DNA of 64,000 bases. It comes from Fimbriimonas planktonicus. GTDB lineage: Bacteria > Armatimonadota > Fimbriimonadia > Fimbriimonadales > Fimbriimonadaceae. The DNA is taken from positions 1,302,001-1,366,000 of the forward strand of contig OZ248539.1 in assembly GCA_965234685.1 (NCBI GenBank), given 5' to 3'. Of this stretch, positions 32,681 to 42,498 are shown piece after piece (within the stretch, counting starts at the first letter, position 1; the number at the start of each line of letters is the position of its first letter). Both the position numbers and the translations under genes were made by a program. Below the pieces are notes generated by a model. That model was not told the DNA's origin. It saw only the letters and a list, made by a program, of their open reading frames with translations, and made no database searches.

Positions 32681-33580
32681 ATGTTGCTCCCCCCAAAATC
32701 TATTCAGATCATATGCATCATTGGGCCGGCCCTAGCTGGTTGCGCTCAAGTACGCACGGAGCGTCCAAACGCACTTATGCGTGCAGATGAGCGAATTCCA
32801 GATACGGGCTGTACCTTCTCGAAAACGGCACCATCTGGTTGGCTCGCGAGAGAAGACGTGCGTTGCGCCGCAGGCGCGATCCGCCCTATCATTCACATTC
32901 ACATGGCTGGTTCGGAGAACTACCGCGTCGTTAGCGAATTGCCGAAAAGTCTTGAGCCCTCGATGGTCGACGTTCTATCGAAAGCTAGGTACAGAGCAGG
33001 GCGCAGGCCGAAAGAAGGCTTCTTTCGACAGTATCCAGATAAGAACGACCTTAAAATTGACATATTCAGCGACCGATACCGAACTTTTGCCGTCAATTTC
33101 GAAACTATCGAAGACGATTTGGGACCCGAGGTGGCTAAGTGGTTCAAAGACAACATGCCGCAGTTGCGGCGGTTGGCAACGGCCGGCCAACCGTCCGAGG
33201 CGGAACTCAAACGGAGGCGACCGAACACTTTCGGCCAGAACTTTGCCAAGAAGCTACTGACCAAGAATGTGACCGAGATCACCCTTACGAATCACCCTCA
33301 TCCGAACATTGTCTCGATCAAGAGAACAGCAGTTGTGGGCAGACTTAAGGATCCTCAAGCCATCAAGGCGATGCTGGTAGCGATGTCGAAGTCGACCCAT
33401 ACCTTGGCAGGCGAAGAACCCAAGAACGCCCCAGACCGGCCACAGGAACTTTCGTTTGTGTACAAGGAAGGCACAGAGACGAAGATCGAGTCTTTCCGAT
33501 GGTGGGGCTGGGAAGCTGATACGTGGGGAGACGAGTTCGCGATATTGTTCAGCGAGCACTTCGAGAGTTCGAACCGTTGA
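32681..33580 (+). CDS. Lipoprotein, first of three tandem paralogues
   Basis: A 299-residue lipoprotein with signal MLLPPKSIQIICIIGPALAGC, lipobox LAGC and modified Cys at residue 21. A short motif shared with the next two genes follows: CTFSKTAPSGWLAREDVRCAAG. Unlike its neighbours it has an extra C-terminal half with FAKKLLTKNVTEITL and a Trp-rich end (FRWWGWEADTWGDEFAILF). The middle segment IEDDLGPEVAKWFKDNMPQL matches the paralogues' GPELQRWFAEDVPKI and GDELANWLKVDLPKY. No known domain. GC content looks lower than in neighbouring housekeeping genes, and the upstream 150 bases are AT-rich. Confidence 0.75.
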   Translation: MLLPPKSIQIICIIGPALAGCAQVRTERPNALMRADERIPDTGCTFSKTAPSGWLAREDVRCAAGAIRPIIHIHMAGSENYRVVSELPKSLEPSMVDVLSKARYRAGRRPKEGFFRQYPDKNDLKIDIFSDRYRTFAVNFETIEDDLGPEVAKWFKDNMPQLRRLATAGQPSEAELKRRRPNTFGQNFAKKLLTKNVTEITLTNHPHPNIVSIKRTAVVGRLKDPQAIKAMLVAMSKSTHTLAGEEPKNAPDRPQELSFVYKEGTETKIESFRWWGWEADTWGDEFAILFSEHFESSNR

Positions 33581-33585
33581 TTAGC

Positions 33586-34176
33586 ATGAGAAATCAAGCG
33601 CAGTTCATTTTGATCGCGACATCGCTTGCGATTGTCTGCGGATGCGAGCCGCAAGCGGTAGATTGGTCTCTTTGCGAGTTCTCCAAGAATGCGCCACCGG
33701 GTCGCGAAGCGGCGGCGGAGGCTCGTTGCGCGGTTGGGCGACGCTTTGATCGAGTTAGTGGCATCACCTTTAAGCCTTATACCGAGGAAGCGAGTAATCG
33801 GTACCAAACAAGTGGAAGCCTGACTGGCCCGGAACAAGCAAAGCTTATTGCCATCCTTTCCCGTGCAAGTAAAGCACCCGGTGCTGGCGCAGAATGGAAT
33901 TCACCGGACCTCGGGTTAGTGATTTACCATTCCAAAGATAGGACACACGCATTACCTATCCATCTCGACACTATCGGAAAAGATTATGGTCCAGAATTAC
34001 AACGGTGGTTCGCAGAGGACGTTCCGAAAATAGTAGCACGACTAAAATCGAAGCCAAGGCTTCCTGAAATGACGAAAGAAGACGAGAAAAAACTGCTCAA
34101 AGACGTTTCTTCCAAGGCAAAGCACATCGATGGACTAGGTGGCAAGATGATCCCCAATCCAAAACGAAAACCATGA
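33586..34176 (+). CDS. Lipoprotein, second of three tandem paralogues
   Basis: About 196 residues. Signal MRNQAQFILIATSLAIVCGC, lipobox VCGC. The shared motif is CEFSKNAPPGREAAAEARCAVG near the mature N-terminus, with two cysteines 20 residues apart that could form a disulphide. Further shared parts are LTGPEQAKLIAILSRASKA, an HLDTIGKDYGPELQRWF segment, and the tail KHIDGLGGKMIPNPKRKP. The ATG at 33586 is chosen because the signal peptide starts there; the gene begins five bases after the first paralogue's stop. Function unknown. Confidence 0.78.
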   Translation: MRNQAQFILIATSLAIVCGCEPQAVDWSLCEFSKNAPPGREAAAEARCAVGRRFDRVSGITFKPYTEEASNRYQTSGSLTGPEQAKLIAILSRASKAPGAGAEWNSPDLGLVIYHSKDRTHALPIHLDTIGKDYGPELQRWFAEDVPKIVARLKSKPRLPEMTKEDEKKLLKDVSSKAKHIDGLGGKMIPNPKRKP

Positions 34177-34817
34177 GCGACGACGCCCTGCAGCAATCTG
34201 CGTCACATTGCCGTTGGATCCACAAAGTTCTGTTCGCTTCGCTGCTCGCAAGCGGATTTGCCCTGATGGCCTTGCTGGGTTGTAACAAAGCTCAAGGCAT
34301 GGACTTTTCAAAGTGCGAGTTCTCAAAAGATGCTCCACCTGGACGCGTTGCAAATCTTGAAGACAGATGTGCCGTGAGCAGGAAGTACGGACGAGTAGCG
34401 GGATTACTTGTAACTATAAATTCAAACACTCGAATTGGTCGGTTTCGTGGAGGTGGTGCAGGGGTTTTGGGTGCTGAACGTTTACATCTCATTAAGATTC
34501 TTCAGAAAAGCAGCCACGCAGATAGTTGGCAGTATCCGCTTGGAGCGGATGTGACCATTCACATCCAGCTCTCGGATGCGAGCACGCACCGGATACCTGT
34601 GGAATTGGCTACGGTTGCACAGTCACACGGCGACGAATTGGCAAATTGGCTAAAAGTTGACTTACCGAAGTATCTGGAAGAACGAGAAGCTAAAGCGCGG
34701 TCAGTCAAACAGTCACCGGAACAGGAGGAAGCTATGGTCAACGAAGCGATCTCAAAATCGAAATATATAACGGGTCCTGACGGCAAGCTGATCATTAATC
34801 CGAACCGTAAACCTTGA
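34173..34817 (+). CDS. Lipoprotein, third of three tandem paralogues
   Basis: A 214-residue protein. The signal region is longer, with the hydrophobic part SLLASGFALMALLGC and lipobox LLGC. The shared motif reads CEFSKDAPPGRVANLEDRCAVS, followed by RKYGRVAGLL, LGAERLHLIKILQKSSHA, and the tail KYITGPDGKLIINPNRKP, nearly the same as in the second paralogue. It overlaps the second gene's stop by four bases (ATGA). The three genes clearly arose by duplication and diverged strongly, which suggests selection on a surface or periplasmic role. No enzyme motif is visible. Confidence 0.78.
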   Translation: MSDDALQQSASHCRWIHKVLFASLLASGFALMALLGCNKAQGMDFSKCEFSKDAPPGRVANLEDRCAVSRKYGRVAGLLVTINSNTRIGRFRGGGAGVLGAERLHLIKILQKSSHADSWQYPLGADVTIHIQLSDASTHRIPVELATVAQSHGDELANWLKVDLPKYLEEREAKARSVKQSPEQEEAMVNEAISKSKYITGPDGKLIINPNRKP

Positions 34818-34906
34818 GTCTTAGCACGGTTCGAGTTGGCCAATCGGTGAGCTTTTCAAGAGTTCGTAGAAACCCGTGAAATCTGCTTGCTCAGGACGAG
34901 TGCGAG

Positions 34907-36013
34907 CTACGCCACTGGAACACCTGGCAGAACGTCTTCCAGATACTGGCGGATGATCGGCTCGTTGACTTCGGTTCCTAGTCCGGCTGGGATGGTTTCG
35001 GGGGCGTCGGAGAAGGTTTGGACGCCCCATTCCGCGGCCAGATCGGCGGGAAAAGCATCGTCGAACTCGATCCGCGACAGCGTTAGAATCGCCGACACCC
35101 ACATCCGCGGGACGGTGTGGAGGCTGTAGCCGCCACCGCCGACGGCCACGGTCGGAATCCCGAGATCGCGGCAATGGCGCACGGCGCTGAGCCAGGAGGC
35201 TTGATCGCAATTGACGTGGGCGAGGGGGTCGAGGAAGTGCGGGTCGGTGCCCATTTGGAGGACCAGGGCTTGAGGTTGGAAGCGCTCCATGGTCGGTAGG
35301 GCGGTTCGTTCGAACGCATCGAGCCAAGCTGGGCCGGAGGTTCGAGCAAGGATCGGCATGTTGGTGCTGGTGCCCGCCGTGCCCGTCTCTTCAACGTAGC
35401 CCGTGCCGGGCCAAAGGGACTTCCCGCTTTCGTGAATGGAATAGGTCAGCACGTTCGGGTCATTCAAGAAAATGCCTTGCACGCCATCGCCGTGATGGAC
35501 ATCGATATCGATGTAGACCACGCGGTCAAACTGCTCACGCAGGACCGATACAGCGAGGGCAGGATCGTCGAAGACGCAAAATCCGCTGGCGCTGTTTCGG
35601 TGAGCGTGGTGCAGGCCGCCGCCGATGGCAAAGGCCAGCGGAGCACCGTCTCGCACGGCGTAGGCAGCTTCCAGACTCGCACCACAATACGCGGCGCTTG
35701 TCTCCCAGATCCCTCGGAAGGCCGGAGTATCGCCGTAGAGCGAATGCTTCCCGATCAGGTCTCCAATCCGCGGCGAGTTCTCTTCCCCGCGCTCAAACGC
35801 TGCTGAAATCTCCTTCACCGCCTCCACGTACGCCTCCGAGTGGACGCGTTGCAGGTCGCTTTCGCTGGCGGGGGCGGGTTCGATGACCTCGGTCGGATGG
35901 ATGGCCTGCAACAGCCGCATGGCGCGACGGAGCCGCTCGGGGCGAAGCGGATGGGACGGTCCGAAATCGTAATTCGTCGTCAACTGGCTGAGGTAGAAGT
36001 TCGGAATTCCCAC
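34907..36013 (-). CDS. Histone-deacetylase superfamily protein (AcuC-like)
   Basis: Zinc-dependent deacetylase of 368 residues. Conserved parts: YDFGPSHPLRPERLRRAM at the N-terminus, the active-site GGGLHHAHRNSASGFCVFDDPALA, the metal-binding DIDVHHGDGVQGIF, SIHESGKSLWPGTG, a second metal-binding Asp in LQMGTDPHFLDPLAH, and the late GGGGYSLHTVPRMW. AcuC-type enzymes remove acetyl groups from proteins such as acetyl-CoA synthetase. It starts with GTG at 36013, divergent from aroC with 40 bases between, and has no visible ribosome binding site. Confidence 0.92.
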   Translation of the reverse strand: MGIPNFYLSQLTTNYDFGPSHPLRPERLRRAMRLLQAIHPTEVIEPAPASESDLQRVHSEAYVEAVKEISAAFERGEENSPRIGDLIGKHSLYGDTPAFRGIWETSAAYCGASLEAAYAVRDGAPLAFAIGGGLHHAHRNSASGFCVFDDPALAVSVLREQFDRVVYIDIDVHHGDGVQGIFLNDPNVLTYSIHESGKSLWPGTGYVEETGTAGTSTNMPILARTSGPAWLDAFERTALPTMERFQPQALVLQMGTDPHFLDPLAHVNCDQASWLSAVRHCRDLGIPTVAVGGGGYSLHTVPRMWVSAILTLSRIEFDDAFPADLAAEWGVQTFSDAPETIPAGLGTEVNEPIIRQYLEDVLPGVPVA

Positions 36014-36053
36014 CGTTCGGTCTTACCTGAACTCAACCGGTAGACTCCACCCA

Positions 36054-37136
36054 ATGGGCAGTTCCTTCGGTCGCGCGTTCACCATCAGTACCTTCGGTGA
36101 ATCGCACGGGGTTGGGGTCGGGGTGGTCGTAGACGGTTGCCCGCCCGGAACGGTCATTTGTCTTGAGGCAATCCAACGTGACCTCGACCGGCGACGGCCC
36201 GGACAGAGTTCGATTGTTACCCAGCGCAAGGAAGCGGATCAGGTTGAAATTCTGAGCGGAGTTGAAGACGGTCTTGCGCTTGGGACTCCGATCGCCCTGT
36301 TAGTACGAAACGCCGATCAACGTAGTGACGACTACTCAGAAATGCGCGAGAAATATCGGCCGAGTCACGCCGATTACGCCTATGACCAAAAGTACGGCAT
36401 CCGCGCGGTCGCCGGGGGCGGACGGGCATCGGCGCGGGAGACCATCGGACGAGTCGCGGCGGGGGCGATTGCACGGGAAGTGCTACGGAACCTTGGGGTG
36501 GAGGTGCTAGCGTACGTGGAGAAGGTCCATCGGATCTCCGCCGACATTGATCCAGTAACTGTGCAGTTCGATCAGGTTGAGGCGAATATTGTTCGATGCC
36601 CAGACCCGGTGATCGCAGGGCAAATGATTGCGCACATCGAGGAGATTCGGAAGCAGGGCAACTCGGTCGGTGGCGTTGTTGGTTGCGTAGCGAGGGGCGT
36701 TCCGGCGGGCTGGGGAGAGCCAGTCTTCGACAAGATCGAAGCCGACCTAGCCAAAGGGATGCTTTCACTACCGGCGTGCAAAGGGTTTGAGCTTGGCGGA
36801 GGATTTGGCATGACCGACTTCACCGGGCTTGAGGTGAACGACGAGTTCGAATCGACCGAAGGCAAGGTTCAGACCACGACGAACAACAGTGGCGGAATCC
36901 AGGGCGGGATTACGAACGGAATGCCCATTACGTTCCGCGTCGCCTTCAAGCCTACGGCAACGGTGATGCGAGAACAAAAGACCGTGACCGCGAGCGGCGA
37001 GAACACTACGCTCCAGGGCAAGGGTCGGCACGATCCGTGCGTGCTCCCTCGGGCGGTGCCACTGGTGGAGGCAATGACGCTGCTGGTACTTGTGGACCAT
37101 GCCCTGCGTCAGCGCGGCCAAACCGGGCATTTTTAA
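36054..37136 (+). CDS. aroC: Chorismate synthase
   Basis: Last step of the common aromatic pathway, reduced-FMN dependent. Its 360 residues show the three family signatures: GESHGVGVGVVVDGCPPG, the GGGRASARETIGRVAAGAIA segment with its FMN and phosphate ligands, and RHDPCVLPRAVPLVEAM. The central GNSVGGVVGCVARGVPAGWGEP and NNSGGIQGGITNGMPI are also typical. Together with aroA and tyrA (30351-32467) most of the late aromatic route is encoded in this window, though not as one operon. Confidence 0.96.
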   Translation: MGSSFGRAFTISTFGESHGVGVGVVVDGCPPGTVICLEAIQRDLDRRRPGQSSIVTQRKEADQVEILSGVEDGLALGTPIALLVRNADQRSDDYSEMREKYRPSHADYAYDQKYGIRAVAGGGRASARETIGRVAAGAIAREVLRNLGVEVLAYVEKVHRISADIDPVTVQFDQVEANIVRCPDPVIAGQMIAHIEEIRKQGNSVGGVVGCVARGVPAGWGEPVFDKIEADLAKGMLSLPACKGFELGGGFGMTDFTGLEVNDEFESTEGKVQTTTNNSGGIQGGITNGMPITFRVAFKPTATVMREQKTVTASGENTTLQGKGRHDPCVLPRAVPLVEAMTLLVLVDHALRQRGQTGHF

Positions 37137-37162
37137 TCCCGAAAGTGACAACATAACGTTCG

Positions 37163-37942
37163 ATGAGCGTTCAAGCGCCCGTGATACAAAACCCGAAGAT
37201 TGCTTCCGAGCACGTCAATTTTTATTACGGAGCTAAGCAGGCGCTTAAGGACATCAATCTCCAGTTCGCACCGAACACCACGACTGCCCTGATCGGTCCT
37301 TCCGGCTGTGGCAAATCTACCTTTCTTCGCTGCCTGAACCGAATGAACGACCTCATCGATGGCACCCGCCTGGAAGGCAGAGTGACTCTGGACGGGCGAG
37401 ACATCTACGGAGATGAGGTTGACCCGGTCGAGCTGAGAAAGGAGGTCGGAATGGTGTTTCAAAAGGCAAACCCGTTCCCGATGTCGATTTTTGATAACGT
37501 TGCCTATGGTCCAAAGATTCACGGAGTGCGAAATCCCAGAGAACTCGCAAATATCGTTGAGCAAAGCTTAACAAAGGCTGCCCTCTGGGACGAAGTGAAA
37601 CACAAGCTGAACGACAGCGGACTCTCGCTTTCGGGCGGTCAGCAGCAGCGACTTTGCATTGCCCGCACCATCGCGGTTCGTCCGAAGATCATCCTTATGG
37701 ACGAGCCTTGCTCGGCGCTTGACCCGATTGCTACCGGACGAATCGAGGATTTGATGGAAGAGCTCAAACGCGACTTCACCATCATCATCGTCACCCACAA
37801 CATGGAGCAAGCGCGCCGCGCGAGTGAATACACCGCCTTCTTCTTGCTCGGAGACATGGTGGAGTACAACACAACCCAAAACATCTTCCTTTCACCGCAA
37901 GACAAGCGAACGGAAGACTACATTACCGGCCGATTCGGCTGA
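37163..37942 (+). CDS. pstB: Phosphate ABC transporter ATP-binding protein PstB (orphan)
   Basis: ABC ATPase of 259 residues. Walker A is GPSGCGKSTFLRCLNRMNDL, typical of PstB in its NRMND continuation; the Q-loop MVFQKANPFPMSIFDNVAYG, the signature LSLSGGQQQRLCIARTIA, and Walker B ILMDEPCSALDPIATGRIEDLM follow. HNMEQARRASEYTAFF contains the switch His. PstB normally lies beside pstS, pstC, pstA and phoU; none of these is adjacent here. The next gene encodes a histidine kinase starting 18 bases later, possibly co-transcribed. Confidence 0.93.
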   Translation: MSVQAPVIQNPKIASEHVNFYYGAKQALKDINLQFAPNTTTALIGPSGCGKSTFLRCLNRMNDLIDGTRLEGRVTLDGRDIYGDEVDPVELRKEVGMVFQKANPFPMSIFDNVAYGPKIHGVRNPRELANIVEQSLTKAALWDEVKHKLNDSGLSLSGGQQQRLCIARTIAVRPKIILMDEPCSALDPIATGRIEDLMEELKRDFTIIIVTHNMEQARRASEYTAFFLLGDMVEYNTTQNIFLSPQDKRTEDYITGRFG

Positions 37943-37959
37943 GGTGTAGACTTGATGCA

Positions 37960-39252
37960 ATGGACAACAACGAGCGGCTGATCCGTGCCGTTCAACGCGC
38001 GACCCGAAAACTTGCTAGTACCGGCAAATTCGATGCGCTGTTGCAAGAGGTTCTCGCGATTTGCGTAGAGGCGGTCGGCGCGACGAACGGAACGATTTAC
38101 CTGCACGATCCGGCTAACAAGCGGCTGGTGTTTCAACACGTCATTCCAGGCGAAATTGCCGATCGTCTGCCGTCACGCGATATTCCAGATAACTTTGGCG
38201 TTGCGGGCCAGGCATTCCAAACCAACCGCTCGGTGAAAAAAGAGTTTGCTTCGCGCCCTGAAGATCAATGGAATGACTTTGAGAAGTCAACCGGCGTTCA
38301 GGTGCTGAGCATTCTTGCGACTCCCCTCTCGATGGAAGACGAGGAGCCAATTGGCATTGTCCAGCTGATCAACAAGGACGATGGCCACTTTGCTGACACC
38401 GATGTTGCGGTCATGGACATCGTGTCTGCCGTTGCGACGATGGCGTACTTGAATGCCCAATTGGTAGAGCAAAACGCCCGAGCGGCAACTTTGCTCGGTA
38501 TGGGCCGTGTGAGTCATGACATCGGGAATCTGGCCGCTTCCTTGTACGCGACGCTTGGGTTCGGCGACATGGCAATGTCAGGCTTTCGAACTCACGTCGA
38601 GAAGATCAAGCCAGATCGAACGACGCGAATGTATATCGATTCGCTCGAACCGATTTTCCGGGAACTGAAGGAATCGGTGGACCGAATCGTCGGTTACTCC
38701 ACCCTGATTTCCGACATCTCTGCTGGACGTCCTTTACGCCCCAACTTACAGCCGACGTCGATTGGCGAAGCCGTCTATCACGCAGCAAGCTACTTTGAGA
38801 TGCAGGGCAAGTCGCAGCACGTGGCACTGGAATACAAAATTCAGGAGGACGCGCCGCAAGCAAATTGCGACGAGCTCTATATCGTCCGAATCGTGCAGAA
38901 CCTCGTTGGGAACGCGATCAAGGCGGTGCGAGAAACCTTGCCAGAGGACCTTCCTGATGTGGTGGATGATGAGTACCATCCGCCGCTTGGTTCGGTGATT
39001 GTCGGCTACGAATATGCCGATGATCATAAGATTTGGGTTCAAGACACAGGTCCCGGGATGACCGAAGAGACGCGGCTTCGGATTCTTAGCGGCACCGCGA
39101 GGAGCCAATGGGAGCGTGCCGGAGGTTCGGGCTGGGGACTGCGGATTGTGATGGAGCTCACCGCCGCCCTGGGTGGCACCGTGAGCATAGAATCGGAGCT
39201 TGGAAATGGCTCGCGCTTTTGCGTTCACTTCCCCTGTCCATCGGACACATAA
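37960..39252 (+). CDS. GAF-domain sensor histidine kinase
   Basis: Soluble sensor kinase of 430 residues without membrane segments. An N-terminal GAF domain (about 20-165) contains ICVEAVGATNGTIYLHDPANKRLVF and FGVAGQAFQTNRSV. The phospho-acceptor region is RVSHDIGNLAASLYATLG, an atypical H-box with HDIGN. The ATPase domain has an N-box LVGNAIKAVRE, a G1 VQDTGPGM and a G2 GGSGWGLRIVMELTAALGG. There is no receiver domain and no adjacent response regulator. Position after pstB suggests co-expression but not necessarily a phosphate signal. Confidence 0.9.
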   Translation: MDNNERLIRAVQRATRKLASTGKFDALLQEVLAICVEAVGATNGTIYLHDPANKRLVFQHVIPGEIADRLPSRDIPDNFGVAGQAFQTNRSVKKEFASRPEDQWNDFEKSTGVQVLSILATPLSMEDEEPIGIVQLINKDDGHFADTDVAVMDIVSAVATMAYLNAQLVEQNARAATLLGMGRVSHDIGNLAASLYATLGFGDMAMSGFRTHVEKIKPDRTTRMYIDSLEPIFRELKESVDRIVGYSTLISDISAGRPLRPNLQPTSIGEAVYHAASYFEMQGKSQHVALEYKIQEDAPQANCDELYIVRIVQNLVGNAIKAVRETLPEDLPDVVDDEYHPPLGSVIVGYEYADDHKIWVQDTGPGMTEETRLRILSGTARSQWERAGGSGWGLRIVMELTAALGGTVSIESELGNGSRFCVHFPCPSDT

Positions 39253-39254
39253 AA

Positions 39255-39290
39255 ACGGGCGGACCAAGTGGCCCGCCCGTCTTTTCTTTT
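39255..39290. terminator. Bidirectional terminator between the GAF kinase and dnaK
   Basis: An 11-base stem with one mismatch (39255-39265 with 39270-39280, loop AAGT) has T-rich tracts on the plus side (CTTTTCTTTT) and five A on the other side, read as T on the minus strand. It sits between convergent genes and can serve both. Confidence 0.85.
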
Positions 39291-39293
39291 GCC

Positions 39294-41183
<1,890 letters not shown>

Positions 41184-41222
41184 CTGTGTTACTCAAGCCA
41201 TTTGAGCCTCATAGACTCATAT

Positions 41223-41239
41223 GTATGCTTTAAGTATAC
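41223..41239. promoter_or_regulatory. Palindrome upstream of dnaK, possible operator
   Basis: GTATGCTT-T-AAGTATAC is a 17-base inverted repeat with one mismatch per arm pair, 40-56 bases upstream of the dnaK start. A TATACT that could serve as -10 on the minus strand overlaps it. It differs from CIRCE, so dnaK may be under a different regulator than groESL. Confidence 0.4.
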
Positions 41240-41242
41240 CAA

Positions 41243-41271
41243 TCCCTGGATTTAAGGTTTCAATCCAGGGA
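41243..41271 (-). terminator. Hairpin after the 41287-41532 gene
   Basis: A perfect 10-base inverted repeat TCCCTGGATT (41243-41252) with its complement (41262-41271) and a nine-base loop lies 15 bases beyond the stop of the small minus-strand gene. No T run follows, so it may be a weak terminator or a dnaK leader structure. Confidence 0.45.
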
Positions 41272-41286
41272 CTTTCGGTCTTTAGA

Positions 41287-41532
41287 TCAGGCTTGGCCGA
41301 GGGAAACACGGCGCTTGGATCCGAAAGGGGTAACAACCGATGGCACGTTTTCAGGAAGCGTTACGACGTCGCCTCGGCGGACCAAGAATGAGTACTCACC
41401 GATACTTACGAGGGCCTCTCCGGCCAATACTCGAACCATTGCAACTCCTCGCTTGAAGAACGTCTTGGGAACACTCCAACGGGTCGTTCCGGTCACTTCG
41501 ATTACTTTCTGCTCTCTCCTCAGCTCGCTCAT
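41287..41532 (-). CDS. Small protein of unknown function
   Basis: An 81-residue basic protein. The N-terminal half is charged (MSELRREQKVIEVTGTTRWS); the second half alternates beta-like strands (MVRVLAGEALVSIGEYSFLV, RRGDVVTLPENVPSVV) in a pattern reminiscent of a small cupin or SH3-like barrel. No family is recognised and no ribosome binding site is evident. It lies between dnaK and the RAYT-like gene on the same strand, with a hairpin just after its stop, so it may be independently expressed. Coding character is plausible from its amino-acid composition only. Confidence 0.55.
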   Translation of the reverse strand: MSELRREQKVIEVTGTTRWSVPKTFFKRGVAMVRVLAGEALVSIGEYSFLVRRGDVVTLPENVPSVVTPFGSKRRVSLGQA

Positions 41533-41599
41533 GCATTGTTCAACACCGCGAGCGTTCTGTCTGACGGCAGGCTGGGACTATCGGCTGACTTTTGTTTGT

Positions 41600-42070
41600 T
41601 TAGCCGGCGTCTCGAACGTAAAGTCCGGAGTATTCATCGGGCTCTTCACAGAGTTCGGACTTAATTGGACTCTCCAAAATGTTCGTCCAGAACTCTTCAT
41701 ACTCCGCTTCGTCGCGCAATATCCGGTCATAGCTCTCTCGGTAGAACACGGGACGTTCTTCACCCGACCGTTTTATGATCTGCTTGTTAGCGCGGTTTTT
41801 GGCTTTCTCAAGAACGTCGGAGAGTTCGTACGGCTCATCGTTCGGGCCGAACTTGACGCGGAAGATCAGCTCCGATTGTTCCGGCAAGACGCAGATGATG
41901 TCGATCTCTAGCTTCTTGTCGTCGGGTTTGCGCAATTCGGCCAGCAGCGTTTCGGCTTCTGGACCGGAGAGAGCGCGACGGTGTTTGAAGGTGGCGTAGT
42001 AGGTGACGTTCTCGGCGCGCCAGTGCGGCAATCGGCCACGCCAGATCGTAAAGTTCTCCCACTTTGCCAT
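41600..42070 (-). CDS. Degenerate REP-associated tyrosine transposase (RAYT)-like protein
   Basis: A 156-residue protein with the outline of IS200/IS605-type Y1 transposases of the RAYT group: WRGRLPHWRAENVTYYATFKHRRAL at the N-terminus and VFYRESYDRILRDEAEYEEFWTNILESPIKSEL near the end, matching the usual pattern SFDRIVRDE...YI..NPVKAGL. The HUH motif (normally MPNHVHLL) reads LPEQSELIF, so Q65 and E67 replace both metal-binding histidines. DNA nicking is therefore unlikely and the protein may be domesticated. It lies eight bases behind the PII gene and is probably co-transcribed with it. No flanking REP hairpins are seen. Confidence 0.75.
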   Translation of the reverse strand: MAKWENFTIWRGRLPHWRAENVTYYATFKHRRALSGPEAETLLAELRKPDDKKLEIDIICVLPEQSELIFRVKFGPNDEPYELSDVLEKAKNRANKQIIKRSGEERPVFYRESYDRILRDEAEYEEFWTNILESPIKSELCEEPDEYSGLYVRDAG

Positions 42071-42078
42071 TTGCGTCC

Positions 42079-42420
42079 TTAGGTGAGGGCGGTGTCGCCA
42101 CGCTCGCCGGTGCGGATACGGATGGCGTCTAGCACTTCGGTGACGAAGATCTTCCCGTCTCCGATTTCGCCGGTGTGAGTCGCTTTGATGATTGCGTCGA
42201 TGGCGTCATCAAGCTGATCGTCTGGAACCACGACTTCGATCCTCATTTTCGGCAAGAGGTTCAGGGCGTAGGTGCTTCCTCGATACTTATCGGTCCGACC
42301 CTGTTGTCGACCGTAGCCACGAACTTGTTCACAACTCATTCCGCGAATTCCAACTTCTTCGAGTGAAGCTTTCACTTCCTCAAGTCGGTTCATTCGCACA
42401 AACGCTTCGATGCGCTTCAC
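42079..42420 (-). CDS. Nitrogen regulatory protein P-II
   Basis: A 113-residue PII signal-transduction protein. It begins MKRIEAFVRMNRLEEVKASLEEVG, has the T-loop GYGRQQGRTDKYRGSTYALNLLPKM with the modifiable-type tyrosine (GSTY), and the C-terminal signatures ATHTGEIGDGKIFVTEVLDAIRIRTGERG. PII reports 2-oxoglutarate and ATP/ADP to enzymes and ammonium transporters. No amtB, glnA or uridylyltransferase gene is adjacent. Whether it is GlnB or GlnK type cannot be decided. It is divergent from the PhoR-like kinase gene with about 78 bases between starts. Confidence 0.94.
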   Translation of the reverse strand: MKRIEAFVRMNRLEEVKASLEEVGIRGMSCEQVRGYGRQQGRTDKYRGSTYALNLLPKMRIEVVVPDDQLDDAIDAIIKATHTGEIGDGKIFVTEVLDAIRIRTGERGDTALT

Positions 42421-42498
42421 GGTGTAGAAGTACCAGATTCCGAAGTTTCTTGCCGCATATCACGATCCCGTGTTGTTTTTGTCGATTCGTACCGCACA

